A DNA stretch of 64,000 nt, taken from assembly GCF_007003975.1 (NCBI RefSeq), contig NZ_VFTC01000003.1, forward strand, positions 1 to 64,000. The letters are read 5' to 3'. The stretch comes from Mesorhizobium sp. WSM4306 (GTDB taxonomy: Bacteria > Pseudomonadota > Alphaproteobacteria > Rhizobiales > Rhizobiaceae). The first letter of the stretch is position 1; each line of letters opens with the position of its first letter. The position numbers and the translations under genes were made by a program. The notes under the pieces were generated by a model. It was not told where the DNA came from and did no database searches. It was given only the letters and a program-made list of their open reading frames with translations. This document shows, in pieces, positions 18,565-26,614 of this stretch.

Positions 18565-19247
18565 AGTTCCTCAATGTCAGCAAGTTGCTATTTGCTTTCG
18601 AAGGATCACTCGTGGACCTTCTCAAAACAGATTTGAAGCGCCCTAAACTTCACACACTTCACTTGAATCAGTAGTTGAGGATCGCCTGATTCACATTCTC
18701 AGCAGCCCCAACTGCCTGATTGGATTGTCCAATTCAAACCGCGGAAGTACCCCGGCTTTAGCGCAGTGTAGCGGGCGAAACACCAATCACTGCTTGGTCA
18801 AAACAGGGGGTTCGAGTCCACGCCTTGGGCCAAATTTGAAAAACACATAAAAATCAGGTGCTTAGGCAGTCGTTTGGTAGGCCCGGAGGGTGTGAGGTTC
18901 CTGAAGAAAACCAATGGTTTAGCGGACGGTTAGCCAACCCATATCCTTCCTATCGTCTCGTATGGTCTGGCGAACCTAAAGACAATGAACGCGAATGATC
19001 CGTCGGCTCGGAAATATAGACGATGTAGGCGCTGGTCGCCCGGAAATCCCTCTTAGTGAATGACCGAAATGGGGCCGGAACCGGACGGTCATCCTTACGG
19101 ACGGATGGCTAGAAAGCGGCCATCGTCAGCGGGCGGAGTTTTGCGATCGACCTTCACGTTGATCATCCGATGTTACTGCAGGGCCGACAGCTCGCATTTC
19201 GCCGTGGAGTGATGAGAAACTCTCACCAACTTCGCCTAGCTCACCTC
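18565..19247. other. Gene-free stretch after the LacI regulator
   Basis: No frame with a plausible start and codon use is seen. The only structured signal is the tRNA-like remnant at about 18747-18832. The right part leads into decayed gene fragments at 19248-19680, so the whole 1.1 kb looks like eroded DNA at a former insertion or rearrangement site. Confidence 0.5.
18747..18832 (+). other. tRNA-like remnant
   Basis: The stretch contains a D-arm-like AGCGCAGTGTAGCG, a T-loop GGTTCGAGTCC and a terminal GCCA about 85 bases after its left end. The acceptor and anticodon stems do not pair convincingly by eye, so I do not call an intact tRNA or an anticodon. It may be an eroded tRNA or the residue of an integration site. 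Confidence 0.25.
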
Positions 19248-19395
19248 CTACTGAACCGCTTGGCCAATCCGCAACAGCATCTCCCGCGGCAGCGAAAGAT
19301 CAGCAGCGGCCAGGTTCTCCCGCAAGTGCGCCTCGCTCGATGTGCCCGGTATCAGCAAAGATGTTCGGCGCCATGGGGATCACCACCAGCATGGC
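19248..19395 (-). pseudogene. C-terminal remnant of an aldo/keto reductase
   Basis: Read on the minus strand, about 35 residues match the AKR C-terminus: LLIPGTSSEAHLRENLAAAD, then LSLPREMLLRIGQAV and a stop at 19248-19250. A frameshift near 19365 separates this from MAPNI, the expected preceding strand. The rest of the roughly 280-residue enzyme is missing and replaced by the LysR-like fragment upstream. Confidence 0.6.
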
Positions 19396-19429
19396 CTTCC
19401 GCTGGCGGGAGGAGTTTTTTCTGATGGGA

Positions 19430-19680
19430 ACCTCGATGGCGGAGAGGAAGGTTCCGACGTCGGTGGCAACGCGATCGATAGCTTTGCCGGGCTGTTTATC
19501 AGCGCGCGAGACTCCAGCGCCAATAGGATGAAAAGGCACGCTGACGCCAACTGTGAGTTCACCGTGCTCGCCCCGCTGCAGAGCTCCGGCACGTTGCATG
19601 GCACGTTCGATGTGATCGAACCCGAGGATGGCATCTTGAAGAAACCGATCACCCGCAGGTAGCGGGTATCGGCGGCCGGG
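19430..19680 (-). pseudogene. Internal fragment of a LysR-type regulator
   Basis: A minus-strand frame reads PAGDRFLQDAILGFDHIER then AMQRAGALQRGEHGELTVGV, which is the linker and first strand of the effector domain of LysR regulators. Neither the N-terminal helix-turn-helix nor the remaining effector domain is present, and the frame degrades below 19530. It is fused in an eroded way to the aldo/keto reductase remnant. Confidence 0.45.
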
Positions 19681-19732
19681 TTGGATGAGGATGAGAATAG
19701 GACGTTGTGTGCCGGCGGGGAAATCCGCTTCC

Positions 19733-19945
19733 CTACGCCTTTTTCAGAAACTCTGTCCGCAGAACCAGGTTCTTGACCTTCTCGGCTCGACCCTCGACCT
19801 CATCTTCATTGCCCGTGAGGTGGATGTTTTTGATCAGCGTTCCGCGTTTCAGGGTGACGGACGTCCCCTTGACTTTGAGATCCTTAATGAGCGTGACGGA
19901 ATCTCCTTCGCTCAGCGGAGTGCCGTTGCTGTCTTTGACCTTCAT
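19733..19945 (-). CDS. PhnA-domain protein (YjdM C-terminal domain)
   Basis: 70 residues from the ATG at 19945, with AGGAAG upstream. It consists of the PhnA C-terminal domain only: VKDSNGTPLSEGDSVTLIKD, LKVKGTSVTLKRGTLIKN, then ILVLRTEFLKK-like ending. The E. coli relative YjdM is about 110 residues and has an N-terminal zinc ribbon, which is absent here. Despite the name there is no evidence for phosphonate breakdown. The start overlaps the stop of the 85-residue gene by ATGA, so the two form an operon. Confidence 0.8.
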   Translation of the reverse strand: MKVKDSNGTPLSEGDSVTLIKDLKVKGTSVTLKRGTLIKNIHLTGNEDEVEGRAEKVKNLVLRTEFLKKA

Positions 19946-20199
19946 GATTTCGCTTCCTGCCTTTGTGCATTCAATCCGTTGAGGAGATCGGCGAGTTCCT
20001 CGGCATCGTGCTGGTTCATTCCAACGATGGTTCGGCTGCCCATCTCGGCGGGCCGTCCGGTCCAAGCATCGTTGACGGTCCAGGTGCCGGTCGGCTCCTG
20101 GAAAGGTTCGTAGCGTTGAGTCATGCGGAGACGATAATTGCCGAGCCCCGTCGTGCCAAGGGCCGACCAATATTTCTTCGCTTTGTATTGATGTTTCAT
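19942..20199 (-). CDS. Small hypothetical protein in front of the PhnA-domain gene
   Basis: 85 residues, no signal peptide or transmembrane segment, no recognised domain. The second half (NDAWTGRPAEMGSRTIVGM, then HDAEELADLLNGLNAQ) looks like a folded alpha/beta module. An internal ATG at 20124 (MTQRYEP) is a possible alternative start; neither has a strong ribosome site. Its overlap with the PhnA-domain gene and its divergence from the XRE gene at 20254 are the main context. Confidence 0.6.
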   Translation of the reverse strand: MKHQYKAKKYWSALGTTGLGNYRLRMTQRYEPFQEPTGTWTVNDAWTGRPAEMGSRTIVGMNQHDAEELADLLNGLNAQRQEAKS

Positions 20200-20204
20200 A
20201 CGTC

Positions 20205-20228
20205 AATGATACCATGATGAATATCATT
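20205..20228. promoter_or_regulatory. Palindrome in the divergent phnA-side/XRE promoter region
   Basis: AATGATA at 20205-20211 and TATCATT at 20222-20228 are exact inverted copies 10 bp apart, within the 54-bp gap between the starts at 20199 and 20254. The position suits an operator for the small XRE protein encoded next door, but binding is inferred. Confidence 0.45.
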
Positions 20229-20253
20229 TCTCATATTCAGACGCTGATACCCA

Positions 20254-20526
20254 ATGATCACTGCTTCCCAGCTTCGTGCTGCCCGCGCCCTTCTCAACAT
20301 CGACCAGAAAACCCTGGCGGAAATGGCGAGCATCTCGCTGCCGACGATCCAACGAATGGAAGCCAGCCAGGGCAATGTGCGAGGCGTTGTCGATAGCTTG
20401 ATGAAAGTGATCAACGCGCTGAACCGCGCCGGCGTCGAGCTTCTCAGCGAACATGTGCGCAGCGACGATGGCGGCCGTGGTGTCAGGTTCCGCCATCCAG
20501 ACACGCTGCCGGGCAAGCCAAACTAG
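20254..20526 (+). CDS. Small XRE-family DNA-binding protein, copy 1
   Basis: 90 residues: a single helix-turn-helix domain (LRAARALLNIDQKTLAEMAS, then ISLPTIQRMEAS) and a short basic tail. It closely resembles the protein at 22673-22987 (shared MITA-QLRAARALL-IDQ, PTIQRMEAS, VDSL-K-I-ALN-AGVEL patterns). It precedes a DUF1275 gene by 136 bp and diverges from the PhnA-domain pair. A local repressor role is likely. Confidence 0.8.
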   Translation: MITASQLRAARALLNIDQKTLAEMASISLPTIQRMEASQGNVRGVVDSLMKVINALNRAGVELLSEHVRSDDGGRGVRFRHPDTLPGKPN

Positions 20527-20662
20527 GCCCTGCAAAGCACAGCGTCGACGCCACGCATTCACCGCCCCCTTTGTCTTCCCTTCTCCAGAAACACTCAATG
20601 AGCCTTTCCCGGCACATCAGCTTGCGGTCCTGCTTTTCCGCATGGAAAGACAAGGTTCGCTC

Positions 20663-21418
20663 ATGATCCTGTATCTGCGTCGGTTGACCGGAAAGGAACG
20701 AAGCGAAAGAACCGACCGGCATCTCGCCCGTTTCCTGACGTTCATCGCAGGAGCCGCCAACGCTGGCGGCTTCCTGGCTGTTCAGCAGTACACGTCCCAC
20801 ATGTCCGGCATCGTTTCGTCGATGGCGGACCATTTGGCACTCGGCGATGTCGGACTGGCGCTTTCCGGGTTGGGGGCGTTGTTGTCGTTTGTCACAGGCG
20901 CGGCCTGTTCGGCAGTCCTGGTCAACTGGGGAAGGCGGCAGGGCCTACAGGGCGAGTACGCATTCCCGCTTGTCCTGGAAGCGATCCTGCTGATCTGTTT
21001 CGGTCTGCTCGGCGGCCATCTTGCGCGTCATGAAGCGCTGTTTGTGCCAATAACGGTGATGCTGCTTTGTTTCATCATGGGGTTGCAGAACGCCATCATC
21101 ACCAAGCTATCGGAAGCCAGAATCCGGACGACGCATGTCACCGGCCTGGTGACGGATATGGGCATCGAACTCGGCAAGCTGCTTTACTGGAACATCTCAG
21201 GCAATGACTCGGACAGACTGTTCGTGAAAGCAGACCGGAGAAAGCTGAGACTGCTTGCGTCGCTCGTAGCATTGTTCTTTATCGGCGGCGTCATCGGCGC
21301 TGTGGGTTTCAAACACATCGGCTTTGCGGCGACATTGTTTCTCGCCGCCATTCTCCTTGTGCTGGCCTCCATGCCAGTCCTGGAAGATGTGTCTATCCGC
21401 ATGAAGCGGCTCTGGTAG
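20663..21418 (+). CDS. DUF1275 (YoaK-like) membrane protein
   Basis: 251 residues from the ATG at 20663, which has AAGG upstream; an ATG at 20642 is in frame without a ribosome site. About six transmembrane segments are visible, with family stretches FLTFIAGAANAGGFLAV, YTSHMSGIVSSMAD, LCFIMGLQNAIITKLSEARI and RTTHVTGLVTDMGIELG. The family is widespread and its function is not established; some members are suspected transporters. It stands alone between an XRE gene and the spermidine-synthase-like gene. Confidence 0.85.
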   Translation: MILYLRRLTGKERSERTDRHLARFLTFIAGAANAGGFLAVQQYTSHMSGIVSSMADHLALGDVGLALSGLGALLSFVTGAACSAVLVNWGRRQGLQGEYAFPLVLEAILLICFGLLGGHLARHEALFVPITVMLLCFIMGLQNAIITKLSEARIRTTHVTGLVTDMGIELGKLLYWNISGNDSDRLFVKADRRKLRLLASLVALFFIGGVIGAVGFKHIGFAATLFLAAILLVLASMPVLEDVSIRMKRLW

Positions 21419-21639
21419 TAGCGCGACAGGGCTTTGCCACATGCCGGATTTGGCGGCACATTCGCGATGGCTGGCGACAAGATTGATGGCCAACACGGTT
21501 CGCCTATTATGCCGTTGCCACCTCCGAAGCGTTGCAGCGGCCCGCAGTGCGCCACCTTCGCAACTGGCTGGCGAGAGAAGCAATCGAGAACCCCGTATGA
21601 CTTGGCGTTCGGCTCATGCTTTGTCAGTGGCGCCGCACC

Positions 21640-22383
21640 TTAGGCAGCTCGTAGTACATGCCAAGGCCTGAACGCCAGGAGGCCAAGCTCCTGTTCGATC
21701 TCCTCGGCTCCGACTGACGGCGGTATCAGCAGCACTGGCTGGACGAGATTCCGTACCTTGCCTGCCATGACGAGTGCGTTGCGATCCGGAGCGCCGCGGA
21801 TATCGAGCAGTCTCACATCCGCCCAGATATTGGCGAGCTTTACAGCAACGCGATCCGGCATGATGTCGAGGTCGTGACGAGCATGAACGTTACCGATCAG
21901 AATACCGGAAGAATTCTTGAGACGCGTCTGCGCCAAGCCGAAGAATGTCTCGGCGCACAAGTGATCTGGGATGCGCCGCCCGGAATATGCGTCCAGAACG
22001 ATAGCGTCGTAGCGGTGACGGCCGGCGCGCAAAAAATCCCGCCCGTCGGAGATGCGGCAGTGAACTCCAAGAGGTAACCCAAAGTACTTCCGGGCGATCT
22101 GGAAAGCCTTTGGATTGATGTCGACGATCGTAACACGCACACCAACCCTATCCAGCATCGTGCCCAGGCTGCCACCGCCACAACCGATGATCAGGACATC
22201 GGACACTCGCGCTTGTGCGAGGAGACCAAAGATGGCGTGTATATAGGGCACGACGCTGACGCCATTCGGATCGCACTCGCTTTGATAGCAGCCACCTTGG
22301 CGATAAATGAACGAACCGGAGTCCTTGGCCCGCAGAACTTCGATGTTGCCGAAATCGGTATGATATTTCGCAACCCGGATCAT
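21640..22383 (-). CDS. Spermidine-synthase-like methyltransferase-fold protein
   Basis: 247 residues. The Rossmann core has VLIIGCGGGSLGTMLDRVG, VTIVDINPKAFQIARKYFG and the SpeE-like YDAIVLDAYSGRRIPDHL. The N-terminal strand domain is short. The glycine-rich loop and acidic residue for the nucleoside cofactor are intact, but the polyamine-binding aspartate and tyrosine pattern cannot be confirmed by eye. Stand-alone members of this class are often annotated as fused-MFS/spermidine synthase relatives. No partner decarboxylase is nearby, so true aminopropyl transfer is uncertain. Confidence 0.7.
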   Translation of the reverse strand: MIRVAKYHTDFGNIEVLRAKDSGSFIYRQGGCYQSECDPNGVSVVPYIHAIFGLLAQARVSDVLIIGCGGGSLGTMLDRVGVRVTIVDINPKAFQIARKYFGLPLGVHCRISDGRDFLRAGRHRYDAIVLDAYSGRRIPDHLCAETFFGLAQTRLKNSSGILIGNVHARHDLDIMPDRVAVKLANIWADVRLLDIRGAPDRNALVMAGKVRNLVQPVLLIPPSVGAEEIEQELGLLAFRPWHVLRAA

Positions 22384-22672
22384 GACCTTGTCATCACAGC
22401 CAATTCCTAAATCCGCCGCTCGGCTGGTTTTCCGTTCGCTGGCCCCTTCATGCGGAGCCGAGGGGTTCGCCCGTCATTTTGCAGCGGGCTCAGCTTCGCA
22501 GTTGCAGGGCAACCATTCGGCGAGGCTCAGCGCCTCCCAACTCGTATCTCCCAGTTTTCTACAACTTCGAGACAGATGCGTCACGCATCATTATTTGAAT
22601 GCACCGCATTTTAATATATGCTGCAGCGCTTAGAGATAATATGTCAAAGCTGATCGAAAAGGGGATGCGACC

Positions 22673-22987
22673 GTGATAACTGCTCCACAGTTGCGTGCCG
22701 CGAGGGCGCTCCTTGGCATCGACCAGCGCAGGCTTGCCGAATTGTCCGGCCTTTCGGTGCCGACAATTCAACGTATGGAAGCCAGTGAGTCGATTATCCG
22801 GGGCAACGTCGATTCCCTAGTGAAGCTGATCGGGGCGCTTGACCTCGCCGGCGTCGAATTGATTGCTGAAGGCGCCTCCAGCCAAATCGGCGGGCGCGGC
22901 GTGCGGCTGAAAGCAGATTTTGATCCCGCCAAAATTCTGGGCGGGGTCGATGCGGACGCCAAATTCCCTGTGAGGAGCGTGGCGTGA
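22673..22987 (+). CDS. Small XRE-family DNA-binding protein, copy 2, coupled to the Ehr-like operon
   Basis: 104 residues from a GTG at 22673 with AAGGGG eight bases upstream. The helix-turn-helix (LRAARALLGIDQRRLAELSG, then LSVPTIQRMEAS) is a paralogue of the one at 20254. The stop overlaps the GTG start of the HyfB-like gene as GTGA, so it is the first gene of the membrane-complex operon and probably its autoregulator. The upstream gap (22384-22672) is noticeably AT-rich around 22600-22650. Confidence 0.8.
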   Translation: MITAPQLRAARALLGIDQRRLAELSGLSVPTIQRMEASESIIRGNVDSLVKLIGALDLAGVELIAEGASSQIGGRGVRLKADFDPAKILGGVDADAKFPVRSVA

Positions 22988-25005
22988 TTTCGGGGGCCGC
23001 GGTCCTCCTGTGGGGCGTTGCTGCGCTCCTGGGAACTGCGGTGCTTGCGATTGCGTCAAGCCACGGATCGGGCTCGGGAACACGCCTGATCTACAGCCTG
23101 ACGCTAGGCATATCGGCGGCCGTGCTCCTGGTTCTCGCGAGCCGTATCGCCGATGATCCCGTAACCCCGTCGACTGTCGCGCTGCCGCTTGGGCTACCAT
23201 GGATTGGCGCCCATTTCCGTCTGGACGCGCTCTCGACCTTTTTCCTCGTCGTCGTCGATTTCGGCGGCGCCATGGCCAGTCTTTACGGCCTCGGCTACGG
23301 CAGGCACGAGTCTGCGCCGCATCGGGTGCTGCCGTTCTTCCCTACCTTCCTCGCCGGGATGAATCTGGTCGTGCTGGCGGACGACGCCTTCACTTTCCTG
23401 CTTTCCTGGGAATTCATGTCGCTCGCTTCCTGGGCGCTCGTCATGGCGCACCATCGCGAGCAGGACAATGCGAGAGCGGGCTACATCTATCTCGTGATGG
23501 CGAGCTTCGGCACGCTCGCGCTGCTGCTTGCGTTCGGACTGCTGGCTGGCCCGAGCGGAAACTACACGTTCGAAGCGATGCGTGCCGCCGCTTCCACCCC
23601 GCTCGTCGCTGCTTTCGTCCTGGCTCTGATGCTGCTGGGCGCCGGCTCAAAGGCTGGCCTGATACCGCTGCACATATGGCTGCCACTCGCTCACCCGGCC
23701 GCGCCAAGCCACGTCTCGGCTCTGATGAGCGGCGTCATGACCAAGGTCGCCATCTACGGCTTCATACGCGTCATTTTCGACCTGCTCGGTGAGCCGGCAT
23801 GGTGGTCGGGCGTTGTGGTGCTTTTCCTGGGCGGCCTGACGGCGGTTCTCGGCATTCTTTACGCCTTGATGGAAAAGGACCTGAAGCGGCTTCTTGCCTA
23901 TAGCACCATCGAAAACGTCGGCGTCATCTTCGTCAGCCTTGGCCTTGCTCTGGCCTTCAAGGCGAACGCCATGCCATCGGCCGCGGCGCTGGCGCTCACC
24001 GCCGCGCTGTTTCACGTCCTCAACCATTCCTTTTTCAAGAGCCTGCTGTTTTTCGGCGCGGGCGCCGTACTGACGGCAACCGGAGAGCGGGACATGGAGA
24101 AACTGGGCGGTCTCATCCACCGTATGCCGTTGACCAGTTTTGCCTTTCTCGTCGGCTGCGTGGCGATCTCGGCGCTTCCGCCCTTCAACGGCTTCGTCTC
24201 CGAATGGCTGGCCTTTCAGGCCGTCCTGCAGAGCCCAGATCTGCCGCAATGGGGCTTGAAGGTGATGGTGCCCGCCGTTGGCGGCCTGCTGGCGTTGTCG
24301 GCGGCGCTGGCAGCGGCCTGCTTCGTAAAGGCCTTCGGAATCACGTTTCTGGGCCGACCACGGACCTCGGCAGTGGAACGTGCGCATGAAGTTGATCGCT
24401 ATTCGTTGGCGGCAATGTTCACCCTCGCCGGATTTTGTCTGCTTGCCGGCATTCTCCCCGGCTTAGTCATAGATGGCCTTTCACCTGTGACGCTTTCGCT
24501 CGTCGGCAGCCGCATGCCGGTGCAGATGGCGCAGCCTTGGCTTTCGATCGTACCGATTGCCGAAAGCCGTAGCTCCTACAACGGCCTGCTGGTGTTCCTG
24601 TTCATTGCAGTCTCCGCATCGTTCGCGGCATTCGTCATTCACCGCTTCGCCTCACATGCGCTCCGCCGCGGCCCGGCCTGGGGTTGCGGCTTCCCGGACG
24701 TAACACCTGCCGCGCAGTATACATCGGTAAGCTTTGCACAGCCCATTCGACGCGTCTTCGGCACGTTCGCATTCCGCGCGCGGGAAAAAGTCGAACTGCC
24801 GGCGCCTGGCGAAACTGGCCCGGCTCGTTTGACTGTCGAAATCCACGATGTGATCTGGGAAACGTTTTACCTGCCTATCGGCAGGGCGATCGACTTTGCG
24901 ACCGACCACCTGAACCATCTGCAGTTCCTGACGATCAGACGCTACCTAACCCTTGTATTTCTCTTTCTCATTGTCCTGCTTTTGGTACTCGCACTATGGC
25001 CCTGA
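22984..25005 (+). CDS. hyfB: Proton-pumping antiporter-like subunit, HyfB homologue
   Basis: 673 residues starting with GTG at 22984. It is a multi-spanning protein of the NuoL/M/N/Mrp family. Key membrane residues are visible: the glutamate in LLSWEFMSLASWALVM, the lysine in AGSKAGLIPLHIWLPLAHPAAP, and the helix break region HVLNHSFFKSLLFFGAGAV. The length and C-terminal extension match hydrogenase-4 subunit B. It is first in a six-gene set of complex-I-like subunits and presumably translocates H+ or Na+. Confidence 0.85.
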   Translation: MISGAAVLLWGVAALLGTAVLAIASSHGSGSGTRLIYSLTLGISAAVLLVLASRIADDPVTPSTVALPLGLPWIGAHFRLDALSTFFLVVVDFGGAMASLYGLGYGRHESAPHRVLPFFPTFLAGMNLVVLADDAFTFLLSWEFMSLASWALVMAHHREQDNARAGYIYLVMASFGTLALLLAFGLLAGPSGNYTFEAMRAAASTPLVAAFVLALMLLGAGSKAGLIPLHIWLPLAHPAAPSHVSALMSGVMTKVAIYGFIRVIFDLLGEPAWWSGVVVLFLGGLTAVLGILYALMEKDLKRLLAYSTIENVGVIFVSLGLALAFKANAMPSAAALALTAALFHVLNHSFFKSLLFFGAGAVLTATGERDMEKLGGLIHRMPLTSFAFLVGCVAISALPPFNGFVSEWLAFQAVLQSPDLPQWGLKVMVPAVGGLLALSAALAAACFVKAFGITFLGRPRTSAVERAHEVDRYSLAAMFTLAGFCLLAGILPGLVIDGLSPVTLSLVGSRMPVQMAQPWLSIVPIAESRSSYNGLLVFLFIAVSASFAAFVIHRFASHALRRGPAWGCGFPDVTPAAQYTSVSFAQPIRRVFGTFAFRAREKVELPAPGETGPARLTVEIHDVIWETFYLPIGRAIDFATDHLNHLQFLTIRRYLTLVFLFLIVLLLVLALWP

Positions 25006-25952
25006 TCCTTGAGTTGGCCGTTCAGGGCGCACAGATGATGCTGGTGCTTTTGCTGGCGCCACTCCTGACCGGGTTTGTGCGCAAGGTGAAGGCACGACTC
25101 TTGCGCCGCCAGGGTCCATCCCTGATCCAACCCTACCGAGATCTCCTGCGGCTGATGCGAAAGGAAGTCGTTCTGGCGGACAACGCATCCTGGCTGTTTC
25201 GCGTGACACCTTATCTGATCTTTGCCGCCACCTGGGTCGCGGCTGCGCTTATCCCGACATTCGCAACCGGGCTCACTTTCAGTTGGACCGCGGATCTCAT
25301 AGCTATTGTCGCGCTGCTGGGAAGCGCCCGATTCTGCCTGGCGCTGGCAGGGATGGATGTCGGCACGAGCTTCGGCGGCATAGGCTCGAGCCGCGAAGTG
25401 ATGATCGCTTCGTTGGCCGAGCCCGCCATGCTGCTCATTGTGTTCAGCCTGGCGCTGGTCGCCGGAGCGACACAGTTGTCCACGGTCGCCGCCTTCATGG
25501 GCTCGCCGCAGGTCGGCCTGCGGGTATCGCTCGGAATGTCGCTCATCGCTCTCGTGATGGTGGCGGTCGCAGAAAACGCCCGCATACCAGTGGACAATCC
25601 ATCGACCCATCTGGAGCTCACCATGGTCCACGAGGCGATGGTCTTGGAATATTCCGGTCGTCATCTGGCGATGATCGAGTTCGCAGCCTTCCTCAAACTC
25701 CTGCTTTATGTGTCGCTGATTTCCTGCGTCTTCCTCCCCTGGGGGCTAGCAGGTGTCGGGGCTGGGCCGAAATCACTTGCTTTGGGTGCCGTGGCCTATC
25801 TTGGCAAGCTTGCCTTGTGCGGCATTCTCCTCGCCTTGTTTGAGACTGCGATCGCCAAGATGCGCGTTTTCCGCGTCCCGGATTTTTTGGGCGCAGCCCT
25901 CATGCTGGCGTTGCTCGGCACGCTCTTGCTGTTCGTCTCGCGGAGCCTCTGA
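24996..25952 (+). CDS. hyfC: Membrane anchor subunit, HyfC/NuoH homologue
   Basis: 318 residues from the ATG at 24996, overlapping the end of the HyfB-like gene by 10 bases. It is a NuoH-type protein with eight or so membrane helices. Quinone/cluster-arm family motifs are RRQGPSLIQPYRDLLRL near the N-terminus and ENARIPVDNPSTHLELTMVHEAM. This subunit couples the peripheral arm to the pump in complex I and group 4 hydrogenases. Confidence 0.9.
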   Translation: MALILELAVQGAQMMLVLLLAPLLTGFVRKVKARLLRRQGPSLIQPYRDLLRLMRKEVVLADNASWLFRVTPYLIFAATWVAAALIPTFATGLTFSWTADLIAIVALLGSARFCLALAGMDVGTSFGGIGSSREVMIASLAEPAMLLIVFSLALVAGATQLSTVAAFMGSPQVGLRVSLGMSLIALVMVAVAENARIPVDNPSTHLELTMVHEAMVLEYSGRHLAMIEFAAFLKLLLYVSLISCVFLPWGLAGVGAGPKSLALGAVAYLGKLALCGILLALFETAIAKMRVFRVPDFLGAALMLALLGTLLLFVSRSL

Positions 25953-26614
25953 TGAACGGCCTCACCTTCGACATCGCTCATCTGCTTGCCGGCGGCCTAG
26001 TGCTGGTCAGCTTCATGATGCTGTACCAGGATCGCCTCTTCGCCCTGATCAACGTTTTTGCACTTCACGCAATCGTGCTTGCCCTGTCCGTGGCCTGGCA
26101 GGCCTACATCCAGGACGCCCATCACCTCTATGTCACGGCAGCGATCGCCCTCATCTTCAAGGCGATCATCATTCCTGTTGGCCTGCACCGCATCATCCAG
26201 CGGCTCGGCATCCATCGCGACATCGAGACCGCCGTCGGGATCGGTCCAACCATGCTTGCCGGAATAGGTCTGGTGACCCTGTCCATGGTGCTGATGCTGC
26301 GGGTCACTCCCGACGCCGACCCCCTCGCCCGCGAGGATCTTGCCTTTGCGCTGTCCATCATACTGCTTGGACTCCTGGTGATGGTCACCCGCCGGAACGC
26401 CGTCAGCCAGGTTGTCGGATTCATGTCGCTCGAGAATGGCCTGGTGCTGGCCGCCACGGGCGCCAAGGGTATGCCGCTGGTTGTCGAGATCAGTGTCGCC
26501 TTCTCGATTCTGATCGCCTTCATTGTCATCGGCGTCTTCCTGTTTCGCATACGCGAGAGATTCGACACGGTCGATGTCGGCGCGCTCGACGACTACAGGG
26601 GGGAACACCGTTGA
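25952..26614 (+). CDS. hyfE: HyfE-like membrane subunit
   Basis: 220 residues, starting at an ATG that overlaps the preceding stop (TGATG). It has about seven hydrophobic segments, and the second half resembles NuoK (VVGFMSLENGLVLAATG carries the conserved membrane glutamate). HyfE homologues are typical of hydrogenase-4 and related complexes and are absent from ordinary complex I, which helps to classify the operon. Confidence 0.85.
   Translation: MNGLTFDIAHLLAGGLVLVSFMMLYQDRLFALINVFALHAIVLALSVAWQAYIQDAHHLYVTAAIALIFKAIIIPVGLHRIIQRLGIHRDIETAVGIGPTMLAGIGLVTLSMVLMLRVTPDADPLAREDLAFALSIILLGLLVMVTRRNAVSQVVGFMSLENGLVLAATGAKGMPLVVEISVAFSILIAFIVIGVFLFRIRERFDTVDVGALDDYRGEHR

Noticed and set aside
19733-19945. 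Phosphonate utilisation operon
   Set aside because: Only the PhnA C-terminal domain is present; there are no phn transporter or C-P lyase genes.
24684-24995. N-terminal extension of the HyfC-like gene
   Set aside because: It lies inside the HyfB-like gene in another frame, is arginine/cysteine-rich and not family-like; the ATG at 24996 gives the normal NuoH-type length.
25753-26610. 769-residue version of the HyfF-like protein
   Set aside because: The first 285 residues are out of frame over two real genes and proline/arginine/histidine-rich; the TTG at 26611 overlaps the HyfE stop and has a good ribosome site.
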